Positions 32,201 through 39,986 of a DNA stretch of 64,000 nucleotides are shown here, in pieces. Below the pieces are notes generated by a model that searched no databases, was not told the origin of the DNA, and saw nothing but the letters and a program-made list of their open reading frames with translations. Made by a program: the position numbers and the translations under genes. How positions within the stretch are numbered: the first letter of the stretch is position 1; each line of letters opens with the position of its first letter. This DNA comes from an uncultured Bacteroidales bacterium (GTDB lineage: Bacteria; Bacteroidota; Bacteroidia; Bacteroidales; Bacteroidaceae): the NCBI GenBank assembly GCA_902774275.1, contig CACYHN010000002.1, positions 1-64,000 on the forward strand, given 5' to 3'.

Positions 32201-33238
32201 ATGAGTTATCTGATTATTCCTCAGAACTACAAGCCTCTGATGTCAATGAGACAGACAGAGCAGGGTATCAAACTTATCAAAGAGTTCTTTCAGCAGAATC
32301 TCTCCACAGGCCTACAGTTGCGTCGTGTTACGGCTCCGCTGTTTGTGCTCAAAGGCATGGGCATAAATGATGACCTTAACGGTGTGGAACGTGCCGTGAC
32401 GTTTCCTATAAAGGATTTAGGTGAGGCTAAGGCAGAGGTGGTGCATTCACTTGCCAAGTGGAAACGCCTTACGTTGGCAGAGTATGATGTAAAGCCCGGA
32501 TATGGCATTTATACCGATATGAACGCCATCCGTGCAGATGAGAGCCTGGGTAACCTGCATTCCCTCTATGTTGATCAGTGGGATTGGGAACGCGTCATTA
32601 CAGCCGATGACCGTAATATAGATTTCCTGAAACGTATTGTACGTAAAATATACTCGGCAATGCTCAGGACGGAGTATCTTATAAATGAAACGTATCCTCA
32701 GTTGGAACCGTTCCTGGCTCGAGAGGTGTTCTTTATCCACTCTGAGGAACTCAGAAAACTTTATCCCGGCAAGACTCCCAAGGAGCGTGAGGATGCCATC
32801 TGCCGCGAACATGGTGCAGTATTCATTATGGGTATTGGCGGTAAATTGGGTGATGGTCAGGAGCATGACCTTCGTGCCCCGGATTATGATGACTGGACTA
32901 CTCCGAATGAGGATGGCTTCCTGGGACTTAACGGTGACCTTCTTGTTTGGAATCCCATACTGGGACGTGCCATGGAACTCTCATCAATGGGTATTCGCGT
33001 AGATAAGGAGTCATTGCTGCGTCAGCTTGACCTTTGCGGCAAGCAGGAGCGCAAGGAGCTTTATTTCCACAAGAAACTGCTTGCCGATGAACTACCCCTG
33101 TCAATAGGTGGCGGTATAGGCCAGTCACGTCTGTGCATGCTGTTCCTGCAGAAGGCTCATATCGGCGAGATTCAGGCCAGCATATGGCCGGAAGATATGC
33201 GTGCTAAATGTGCTGCCGCCGGCATACAACTAATATAA
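32201..33238 (+). CDS. asnA: Aspartate-ammonia ligase
   Basis: A 345-residue class II-synthetase-like enzyme that makes asparagine from aspartate and ammonia with ATP. Typical segments are VTAPLFV near the N-terminus, DQWDWE in the middle, and the C-terminal SIGGGIGQSRLCMLFL motif-3-like helix. It starts 12 bp after lptD and is probably read with it. Length matches the family. Confidence 0.95.
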   Translation: MSYLIIPQNYKPLMSMRQTEQGIKLIKEFFQQNLSTGLQLRRVTAPLFVLKGMGINDDLNGVERAVTFPIKDLGEAKAEVVHSLAKWKRLTLAEYDVKPGYGIYTDMNAIRADESLGNLHSLYVDQWDWERVITADDRNIDFLKRIVRKIYSAMLRTEYLINETYPQLEPFLAREVFFIHSEELRKLYPGKTPKEREDAICREHGAVFIMGIGGKLGDGQEHDLRAPDYDDWTTPNEDGFLGLNGDLLVWNPILGRAMELSSMGIRVDKESLLRQLDLCGKQERKELYFHKKLLADELPLSIGGGIGQSRLCMLFLQKAHIGEIQASIWPEDMRAKCAAAGIQLI

Positions 33239-33345
33239 AATTGAAAATTGAGAATTGAAAATTGAAAATTAATACGCAGGACCTGCGTATAATGCTACGC
33301 ACCGTATGGTCAATTCTCAATTTTCAATTTTCAATTTTCAATTGG
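33239..33345. repeat. Palindromic AT-rich repeat element, copy 1
   Basis: Repeats of GAAAATT on the left (33240-33270) face repeats of TTTTCAA on the right (33310-33342), forming a long inverted repeat. Inside lie the perfect palindrome TACGCAGGACCTGCGTA (33273-33289) and the core TACGCACCGTATGG. Related copies are at 44722-44757 and 56829-56898. Confidence 0.8.
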
Positions 33346-33352
33346 AACTATT

Positions 33353-34015
33353 ATGGAAGTAAGGATAGACCAAAGTTGGAAGGAGAGGCTGCAATCGGAG
33401 TTTGACAAGCCCTACTTCAGGAACCTGACGGATTTTGTACGTGAGGAGTATTCTCGTGGTACGGTCTATCCTCCGGGACGTTTTATTTTCAACGCCTTCG
33501 ACCTGTGTCCTTTTGATAAGGTAAAGGTTGTGATAATAGGACAGGATCCGTATCACGAGCCCGGACAGGCGCATGGACTCTGTTTCTCCGTGAATGACGG
33601 GGTGCCGTTCCCGCCTTCACTGCGTAACATTTTCAAGGAGATAAGTGATGATATAGGAAAACCGGTCCCTGTGAGTGGTGACCTTACCAGATGGGCACGC
33701 CAAGGGGTGTTGCTTCTGAATGCTACTCTGACAGTCCGTGCCGGACAGGCGGGTTCTCATCAGGGCCGCGGCTGGGAGGAGTTTACGGATGCTGTCATCA
33801 GGGAACTCAATGCATCGCGTGACGGGCTTGTATTCATCCTATGGGGTAGTTATGCCAAGAAAAAAGGTGCTGTAATAGACCGCAGCCGTCATCTTGTGCT
33901 CAGTTCCGCCCATCCATCCCCTCTGTCAGCCTATAACGGCTTCTTCGGCAACCATCACTTCAGCCTGGCCAACGAATGGCTCATACAACACGGACAGACT
34001 CCCATAGAGTGGTAA
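33353..34015 (+). CDS. ung: Uracil-DNA glycosylase
   Basis: A 220-residue family 1 enzyme that removes uracil from DNA. GQDPYH (catalytic Asp) is near residue 64, the FSVNDGVPFPPSLRNI segment holds the uracil-stacking Phe region, and HPSPLSA with the catalytic His is near residue 187. Length and order are normal. The ATG is 7 bp beyond the AT-rich repeat. Confidence 0.96.
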   Translation: MEVRIDQSWKERLQSEFDKPYFRNLTDFVREEYSRGTVYPPGRFIFNAFDLCPFDKVKVVIIGQDPYHEPGQAHGLCFSVNDGVPFPPSLRNIFKEISDDIGKPVPVSGDLTRWARQGVLLLNATLTVRAGQAGSHQGRGWEEFTDAVIRELNASRDGLVFILWGSYAKKKGAVIDRSRHLVLSSAHPSPLSAYNGFFGNHHFSLANEWLIQHGQTPIEW

Positions 34016-34018
34016 AGA

Positions 34019-34167
34019 GACCGCGGTCCCGGAGGGCCGCCAAGCTCCCATAGGGAGCCTGTTCACGGAGTGAACTAAAAAAAGGTTTATAGGGCCTGGC
34101 GTAGTCCAGGCCCTAAGTCCCAACGGGGTCATAAAAAATGGCGGTCGCTATAGCGATCGCCTATTTG
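34019..34167. repeat. String of short palindromes between ung and tRNA-Arg
   Basis: Five hairpins in a row: GCGGTCC/GGGCCGC (34023-34040), GCTCCC ATA GGGAGC (34044-34058), GTTCAC GGA GTGAAC (34061-34075), AGGGCCTGG/CCAGGCCCT (34091-34114), and the near-palindrome 34140-34161. The last sits inside a 16-bp inverted copy of the tRNA 3' end (34116-34131 with 34168-34183). No reading frame is supported. It may terminate ung and tRNA transcripts, but the structure is richer than a terminator. Confidence 0.65.
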
Positions 34168-34241
34168 TGACCCCGTTGGGACTCAAACCCAAGACCTGCA
34201 GAACCGGAATCTGACGCTCTATTCAACTGAGCTACGGGGCC
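34168..34241 (-). tRNA. tRNA-Arg (anticodon CCG)
   Basis: Read on the minus strand, the acceptor GGCCCCG pairs with CGGGGTC (one G-T), the D stem is GCTC/GAGC, and the anticodon loop TTCCGGT reads CCG. The T arm is TTGGG TTTGAGT CCCAA, and the discriminator is A with no encoded CCA. The first pair of the anticodon stem (T-C) is a mismatch. Length is 74 nt. Confidence 0.88.
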
Positions 34242-34303
34242 AATGCGGACGCGAAGTTAAGCAATTATTTTGTGAATTATTTTCATGCAGAATAATAATG
34301 GAT

Positions 34304-34311
34304 TATTTTTG
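34304..34311 (+). promoter_or_regulatory. -7 box TATTTTTG for the outer-membrane protein gene
   Basis: It fits TAnnTTTG, 37 bp before the ATG at 34349, in an AT-rich stretch after the tRNA. Confidence 0.5.
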
Positions 34312-34348
34312 CACATATAATAATGAGGCAAAACAGTATCGGATAAAG

Positions 34349-35212
34349 ATGAGGAAAGCATTCTTGGCATTGTTTGTGACAGGTATGACCTGTTTCAACG
34401 CATCTGCCCAGTACAATATGGAGGCATTCCGCCATATTTCAATAGGAGCAGAGGCCGGATTGCACGGTTTGGGCGTTGAGATAGCAATGCCTATACAGAA
34501 ACATCTTGTTCTTAAGGCCGGTTACAACCTGATGCCTCCAGGTAATCTGTTATATACTGATATCCAAATTGATACAAAGGATTTTCGTCAGACCCAGGAG
34601 GAGTATGACAATACAATGCATTTCCAATACAAATTTCAGGATAAAGCTATAGTCAATGCCGGGGTGCAGATGGGTATGGCCAACATTAAAGCTATGCTGA
34701 ACTGGTATCCTGTCGCTTCGGGGCGGTTCTATTTTGCAGGTGGCGTCTATTACACGCCTTCTGCACATCAGGATGACCCGTTTATTGAAATCAGTGGAAA
34801 TGTCAATGATAATGATTGGGCGGCCTTGGCTGAACTTAATAAAAAAGTGCCGGACCCGAACAGGCCTGATGGCAAGAGGGAACTTATACTTGCTACGATA
34901 AGCGGAAAGGAATACGCCTTATTTGAAAAAGACGGACACGGACATATGCTTGCTGATTTCAAGATGGATCCTTTAAAGTATTATCTGGGCTTTGGGATAG
35001 GTCGTTGCGTCCCTAACGGTAGGTTGGGATTGCAATTGGAAGCAGGTGCTATGGTTTACCACAATTCATCTATACGTTGTCAGAATCAAGAGATGGAATT
35101 GAAGTCAGTAGGTGACTCTTTTGGAAGTGATGCAGAGGAGATTCTGGACTATGTTGACAAGTATCCCATTTATCCGCAGGTAACTCTGCGTCTGTGTTTC
35201 CGTGTGCTATGA
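34349..35212 (+). CDS. Predicted outer-membrane beta-barrel protein, function unknown
   Basis: A 287-residue secreted protein. The signal peptide ends at NASAQ, and amphipathic strands follow (HISIGAEAGLHGLGVEIAM, LVLKAGYNL, FYFAGGVYY, LGLQLEAGAMVYH), ending in VTLRLCFRVL, like a barrel closing strand. The ATG of MRKAFL is used because it starts the signal peptide and follows the -7 box. I do not recognise the family beyond a porin-like barrel. Confidence 0.75.
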   Translation: MRKAFLALFVTGMTCFNASAQYNMEAFRHISIGAEAGLHGLGVEIAMPIQKHLVLKAGYNLMPPGNLLYTDIQIDTKDFRQTQEEYDNTMHFQYKFQDKAIVNAGVQMGMANIKAMLNWYPVASGRFYFAGGVYYTPSAHQDDPFIEISGNVNDNDWAALAELNKKVPDPNRPDGKRELILATISGKEYALFEKDGHGHMLADFKMDPLKYYLGFGIGRCVPNGRLGLQLEAGAMVYHNSSIRCQNQEMELKSVGDSFGSDAEEILDYVDKYPIYPQVTLRLCFRVL

Positions 35213-35265
35213 TAATTTGATTGAGAATTACGCTGAATAATATTTGAAAACTTACACTAACTGTT

Positions 35266-37275
35266 ATGAAAAAACTATTTTTATGTTTTGCTTTCGTGGC
35301 TTTGGGCCTGATGGCTCAGGCGCAGGAGAGTGCCGTATCTGATCTCAAGAGTCCTGACGGCCGCCTTGTCGTTTCATTTAATCTTACTGAAACTGACAGT
35401 CCCGTTTATTCTGTCAAGTATGACGGAAAACAGATGCTTGAGGATTCGCCGATAGGTATCATGCTTGATCTGGGTTCAAAACCTACACTTGAGGGGCTGC
35501 CTCAGGGACGTGAGGCAGGAAACGGTGATTTCACCAAGAACTTGAGCCTTGTAGAGTGCCGTACTGAAAGTTCTAATGTGGATTATACCATAGACCGTAT
35601 AAAAACCGCTCATGTGAGCCATGCATATAACGCTGCAGTAATCGTGTTGAGGAATGCTGCACGTGAGACTATAGAGTTTGAGTTCCGCGTGAGTAACAAT
35701 GATATTGCAATACGTTACAATATACCTAAGCCTCGCCAGCGTGCAAGCACCCGTGTGCTGTTTGAGAATACCGGATTCCGTTTCCCTGACGGCACAACCA
35801 CATTCCTCACTCCGCAGAGTGACGCCATGATAGGCTGGCAGCGCAGTAAGCCCAGCTATGAGGAGGGCTATTCCAATGATGGCCAGATGAACGTACGTTC
35901 ACAGTATGGTCACGGCTACACATTCCCTGGCCTGTTCCATGTAGGACAGAACGGTTGGGTGCTGCTTTGCGAAACCGGTGTAAGCAGCAGCTACTGCGGT
36001 TCACGTCTGGGTGACTGCAAGGATAACACCTACAAGATAGAGTTCCCTATGCCCGATGAGAACAATGGTATAGGTACTGTTTGCCCTGCCATGCGTCTGC
36101 CGGGTTCAACTCCTTGGCGTACCATTACCGTGGGTGCTGACCTTAAGCCAATAGTTGAGACTACTGTGATGTGGGATTACGTTGAACCGCTTTATGAGGC
36201 TCATCACGATTATAAGTATGGCCGCAGTACCTGGAGCTGGATTGTATGGCAAGATGCATCATGCAACTGGGATGATCAGGTCAAGTTCATAGATCTGGCA
36301 AGCGCTATGGGTTGGGAGTATATCCTGATTGATGCAGGTTGGGATGAGAACATTGGCTATGAGCGCATGGAGCAGCTCATCAAGTACGCCAATTCAAAGA
36401 AAGTGGATGTATTCCTGTGGTACAGTTCAAGCGGTTACTGGAATGATATAGTACAGAGTCCCATCAACCGTATGGATAACTCTATCATACGCAAGCAGGA
36501 GATGGCTTGGCTAGAGAAGGTGGGCTGCAAGGGAATCAAGGTTGATTTCTGGGGCGGTGACAAGCAGGAGACCATCCGTCTTTATGAGGAGGTGCTTTCT
36601 GATGCCAATGACCACGGAATCATGTGCATATTCCACGGCTGCACACTGCCTCGCGGATGGGAGAGAATGTATCCCAACTACGTAGGATCTGAGGCTGTGC
36701 TTGCATCGGAGAACATGTATTTTGGACAGGGCTCATGTGATGAGGAGGCATTTAAGGCTACCCTGCATCCCTTTATCCGTAACACCGTGGGCTGCATGGA
36801 GTTTGGAGGCTGCTTCATGAACCGCATACTGAACAAGCAGAACAGCGGGCGCGGATCACAGCTCAAGACCACTCCCATATTCCAGATTGCAACTGAGGTC
36901 ATTTTCCAGAATCCCATTCAGAACATAGCCATCTGCCCCAACAACCTGGAGGATGCTCCTAAGATCTGCATGGATTGGCTGCGTGATGCTCCCACTACAT
37001 GGACTGAGACACGCTTCCTGGACGGTTATCCCGGCAAGTACGTTATACTGGCTCGCAAGAGCACCGACGGTCGTTGGTTCGTGGCTGGTCTGAACGCAAC
37101 CGGTGAGGTTATCAAGTCTAAGATAGACCTCTCATTCTTGGGTGATGGTGAGGTTAAGTTTTATACAGATGACAAGAAAACCAAGGAGCCGTCACTGAGT
37201 ACTCTCAAGCTCAAGACCAAGAAGCCTTATCAGTTTGAGATTCAGCCCAGTGGAGCTACTATGATAATGAAATAA
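35266..37275 (+). CDS. GH97 family alpha-glycosidase (probable retaining type)
   Basis: A 669-residue secreted enzyme. A signal peptide ending QAQ is followed by an N-terminal beta-supersandwich, a TIM barrel and a C-terminal beta domain, as in SusB and BtGH97b. CKGIKVDFWGGDKQ near residue 427 places an Asp where retaining GH97 enzymes (alpha-galactosidases) have their nucleophile, and GSEAVLASEN near residue 475 may hold the acid/base Glu. The inverting, SusB-like glucosidases use Glu bases instead. Subtype is inference. No SusC/SusD genes adjoin it. Confidence 0.88.
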   Translation: MKKLFLCFAFVALGLMAQAQESAVSDLKSPDGRLVVSFNLTETDSPVYSVKYDGKQMLEDSPIGIMLDLGSKPTLEGLPQGREAGNGDFTKNLSLVECRTESSNVDYTIDRIKTAHVSHAYNAAVIVLRNAARETIEFEFRVSNNDIAIRYNIPKPRQRASTRVLFENTGFRFPDGTTTFLTPQSDAMIGWQRSKPSYEEGYSNDGQMNVRSQYGHGYTFPGLFHVGQNGWVLLCETGVSSSYCGSRLGDCKDNTYKIEFPMPDENNGIGTVCPAMRLPGSTPWRTITVGADLKPIVETTVMWDYVEPLYEAHHDYKYGRSTWSWIVWQDASCNWDDQVKFIDLASAMGWEYILIDAGWDENIGYERMEQLIKYANSKKVDVFLWYSSSGYWNDIVQSPINRMDNSIIRKQEMAWLEKVGCKGIKVDFWGGDKQETIRLYEEVLSDANDHGIMCIFHGCTLPRGWERMYPNYVGSEAVLASENMYFGQGSCDEEAFKATLHPFIRNTVGCMEFGGCFMNRILNKQNSGRGSQLKTTPIFQIATEVIFQNPIQNIAICPNNLEDAPKICMDWLRDAPTTWTETRFLDGYPGKYVILARKSTDGRWFVAGLNATGEVIKSKIDLSFLGDGEVKFYTDDKKTKEPSLSTLKLKTKKPYQFEIQPSGATMIMK

Positions 37276-37302
37276 CATTATTTTTTAAACATAAAAAAGA
37301 CT

Positions 37303-37857
37303 ATGAGAAAGATTTTTTGTTTTGTTGCAGTAGCTGCACTTCTGGCGTGCACTGTATCATGCGGCGTGTTAGGTATTGGAGGCAACTCTGACGGTTCTGT
37401 TAACGGACAGACATCAGGTGCCGCTCTTAAAAGCCTTTACTCTCAGTACAAGACAGACGGAAAGGTTGATCTGGCTAACCTGAACAATGTTGTCAGCATG
37501 GCTCAGCTTGTAAACGGTATTCAGGGACTTAAGAATGTTGATGACAAGAGTAAGTTCTACGGAGATTTTGCCGCAGGTCTTATCTTGGGTTCAAACAATC
37601 TTGTAACACAGCAGACCTCTAATCCTGTTACCAGCACTCTTCAGGGTCTTGTACAGGGTACTGACCTGACTGCTATCGCAGCTGCCGGTCTGGCTGCCGC
37701 TGCCCAGTCCAAGCAGGGTCAGCAGGTTCAGCAGACTGCTACTACCGCAAGCAACAATGTTGCCAATACTGTTCAGGCTATCTCTGAGACTACAGCCGGT
37801 GTAACAAACACCCTGTCATCACTTGCCACCATATTCAACATGTTTGGCGGTAAATAA
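37303..37857 (+). CDS. Small predicted lipoprotein, function unknown
   Basis: A 184-residue protein. Lipobox TVSC puts the lipidated Cys at about residue 20, then comes a Gly/Ser-rich linker. The rest is helical and rich in Ala, Gln, Thr and Ser (AAAGLAAAAQSKQGQQVQQT), with a C-terminal FNMFGGK. It starts 27 bp after GH97 and is followed by a terminator. No domain recognised. Confidence 0.75.
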   Translation: MRKIFCFVAVAALLACTVSCGVLGIGGNSDGSVNGQTSGAALKSLYSQYKTDGKVDLANLNNVVSMAQLVNGIQGLKNVDDKSKFYGDFAAGLILGSNNLVTQQTSNPVTSTLQGLVQGTDLTAIAAAGLAAAAQSKQGQQVQQTATTASNNVANTVQAISETTAGVTNTLSSLATIFNMFGGK

Positions 37858-37878
37858 AAAATTCCATTAACTAGTTTA

Positions 37879-37910
37879 AGAATCCTTGCCAACCGGTGAG
37901 GGTTCTTTTT
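37879..37910 (+). terminator. Intrinsic terminator after the small lipoprotein
   Basis: AGAATCCTTGCC (37879-37890) pairs with GGTGAGGGTTCT (37895-37906) through 12 pairs with a few G-T, loop AACC, then a T run. Confidence 0.8.
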
Positions 37911-37919
37911 ATACCTCCG

Positions 37920-38126
37920 CGGAACTATCAGATTGGGGAGACAACGTTCCGAGGCTACTCAGCCTCCTTTCCGGACCCTAAACGTCGAACTCGGCATTTT
38001 TAGTCCCCTATGGGGCCTAACATGCCTCAAACATGCGCCGTTCTTAACGGGATCCTCCAAGGGGCTTCGCTTACGCCTCTTCACTGATGCTCCCCAATCC
38101 GATAGTTCCGCTCCTGCAAAGGGAAA
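37920..38126. repeat. Fold-back repeat element, uninterrupted copy A
   Basis: The 21-bp arms 37920-37940 and 38090-38110 pair with one mismatch. The interior, read on the minus strand, shares GGATCCCGTTAAGAACGGCG and GAGTTCGACGTTTAGGGTCC with the sequence flanking the IS110 element at 60.6 and 62.3 kb. A conserved TTCCCTTTGCAGGAGC flank follows the right arm. A possible frame at 37933-38160 is not a real protein. The arms have a different sequence in the other copy yet still pair. Confidence 0.8.
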
Positions 38127-38174
38127 AAGAATCATACCCTTAAAAATTGATATGCTCTGAATTCTGCATTAGCT

Positions 38175-38400
38175 GTTCTTTAGTGAGAATTTTGGGGTAT
38201 CGGTATCAGAAACCATGGCCGCCCGTGGGCTTGTGAACCGACGAACGAAGAGAGAGTAGAGGAAGCTTGCTTACTCTACCGAACGAGGAGGAGGTCTAGA
38301 ACGTAGTTCTGAACGGGAGGGGCCCGCTGCGAAGCAGTGGGAGGGATAGCGCGAAGCGCGTAGTTTCAGATACTGATACCCCAAAATTCCACTAAAGAAC
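38175..38400. repeat. 226-bp fold-back element with 38-bp arms and inner hairpins
   Basis: Arms 38175-38213 and 38363-38400 are complementary except two mismatches and one extra base. Between them stand GCCC GT GGGC (38221-38230), a GTAGAG/CTCTAC hairpin (38256-38279), AGAAC GTA GTTCT (38298-38310), CCCGCTGC GAA GCAGTGGG (38323-38341) and GCGC GAA GCGC (38349-38359). The whole can fold as a closed cloverleaf. It is noncoding and lies just before the lysS promoter. Confidence 0.8.
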
Positions 38401-38433
38401 TGCGATCTATAAAAATAGCAGGATATTTTTTAG

Positions 38434-38441
38434 TATCTTTG
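38434..38441 (+). promoter_or_regulatory. -7 box TATCTTTG for lysS-gpsA-pgi
   Basis: A perfect consensus, 22 bp before the lysS ATG, right after the fold-back element. Confidence 0.65.
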
Positions 38442-38463
38442 CAGGTTGAAATAAGATAAACAA

Positions 38464-39972
38464 ATGGAATTAAGCGATCAGGAACAATTCAGGAGAGAGA
38501 GTTTGAAGGAGTTGCGTGCTATGGGTATCGATCCGTACCCCGCAGCAATGTATCCCACAAACGCTTTTGCCGCTGAGATAAAGGAGAATTTCAAAGATGA
38601 TGCAGAGCCCCGTCAGGTATGCGTAGCAGGCCGTATGATGAGCCGCCGTATCATGGGCAAGGCATCGTTCATAGAGTTGATGGATTCAACAGGCCGTATT
38701 CAGGTCTATATCACCCGTGATGACATCTGTCCCGATGAGGAGGACAAAGAGATGTACAACAAGGTCTTCAAGAAACTTCTTGACATTGGTGATTTCATCG
38801 GCATTGAAGGTTTTGTATTCCGCACACAGATGGGTGAGATTACAATTCACGCAAAGAAACTCACGGTGCTCTCCAAGTCACTGCGTCCGCTGCCTATCGT
38901 GAAGTATAAGGACGGTGTGGCATATGATAAGTTTGATGATCCTGACCTGCGTTACCGCATGCGTTATGTTGACCTGGTGGTTAACGAGGGCGTAAAGGAG
39001 ACATTCCTCAAGCGTACCAAGGTTATCCGCACTCTGCGTTCAGTTCTTGACGAGGCCGGTTACACTGAGGTTGAGACCCCGATATTGCAGTCCATCCCCG
39101 GAGGTGCCAGCGCACGTCCGTTCATCACACACCATAATACCCTTGACATAGACCTCTACTGCCGTATCGCAACCGAGCTCTATCTGAAGCGTCTTATCGT
39201 AGGCGGTTTTGAAGGTGTTTACGAGATTGGCAAGAATTTCCGTAACGAGGGTATGGACCGCACCCATAATCCTGAGTTTACTTGTATGGAGCTTTATGTG
39301 GCTTACAAGGACTACAACTGGATGATGGATTTCACGGAGAAACTGCTTGAGAAGATCGCAATAGAGACCAACGGTACCACAAAGGTTATGGTAGGTGAGA
39401 ACGAGGTTGATTTCAAGGCTCCCTACCGCCGTCTGCCTATCCTTGAGGCTATCAAGGAGAAGACAGGATATGACCTGGAGGGCATGAGTGAGGAAGAGAT
39501 GCGTGAGGTTGCCAAGAAATGTGGCGTTGAGGTAACACCCTCAATGGGCAAGGGTAAGCTCATTGACGAGATATTCGGCGAGACCTGTGAGGGTACTTTC
39601 ATACAGCCTACATTCATCACTGACTATCCGGTAGAGATGTCACCCCTTACCAAGATGCACCGCAGCAAGCCCGGTCTTACCGAGCGTTTTGAGCTGATGG
39701 TGAACGGCAAGGAGCTGGCCAATGCATATAGCGAGCTCAATGATCCCATTGATCAGTATGAGCGTTTTCAGGATCAGCTGCGTCTTAGCCAGAAGGGTGA
39801 TGACGAGGCTATGTTCATTGATCAGGACTTTGTGCGTGCACTGGAGTACGGTATGCCTCCCACAAGCGGTATAGGCATCGGCATAGACCGTCTGGTTATG
39901 CTTATGACCGGACAGCAGGCTATTCAGGAGGTGCTGTTCTTCCCGCAGATGAAACCTGAAAGCAAAGACTAA
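38464..39972 (+). CDS. lysS: Lysine-tRNA ligase (class II)
   Basis: A 502-residue synthetase that charges tRNA-Lys. It has an N-terminal OB-fold anticodon domain (residues about 50-150), motif 2 KNFRNEGMDRTHNPEFTCME near residue 258, and motif 3 GIGIGIDRLVMLMTG near the C-terminus. Bacteroidota versions often carry an added C-terminal extension; this one ends soon after motif 3. It is the first gene of lysS-gpsA-pgi. Confidence 0.96.
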   Translation: MELSDQEQFRRESLKELRAMGIDPYPAAMYPTNAFAAEIKENFKDDAEPRQVCVAGRMMSRRIMGKASFIELMDSTGRIQVYITRDDICPDEEDKEMYNKVFKKLLDIGDFIGIEGFVFRTQMGEITIHAKKLTVLSKSLRPLPIVKYKDGVAYDKFDDPDLRYRMRYVDLVVNEGVKETFLKRTKVIRTLRSVLDEAGYTEVETPILQSIPGGASARPFITHHNTLDIDLYCRIATELYLKRLIVGGFEGVYEIGKNFRNEGMDRTHNPEFTCMELYVAYKDYNWMMDFTEKLLEKIAIETNGTTKVMVGENEVDFKAPYRRLPILEAIKEKTGYDLEGMSEEEMREVAKKCGVEVTPSMGKGKLIDEIFGETCEGTFIQPTFITDYPVEMSPLTKMHRSKPGLTERFELMVNGKELANAYSELNDPIDQYERFQDQLRLSQKGDDEAMFIDQDFVRALEYGMPPTSGIGIGIDRLVMLMTGQQAIQEVLFFPQMKPESKD

Positions 39973-39986
39973 AAATATATAGAGTT

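Noticed and set aside
33239..33345. CRISPR-like array of short A/T repeats
   Set aside because: The units are 7-11 bp, directly abutting, without unique spacers, and arranged as an inverted repeat.
37933..38160. Possible 75-residue protein (plus strand), and a similar frame at 60428-60730 (minus strand)
   Set aside because: Both share the peptide KHAPFLTGSSK only because both lie in copies of the fold-back repeat; the DNA similarity and pairing arms explain it, and neither has a usable start context.
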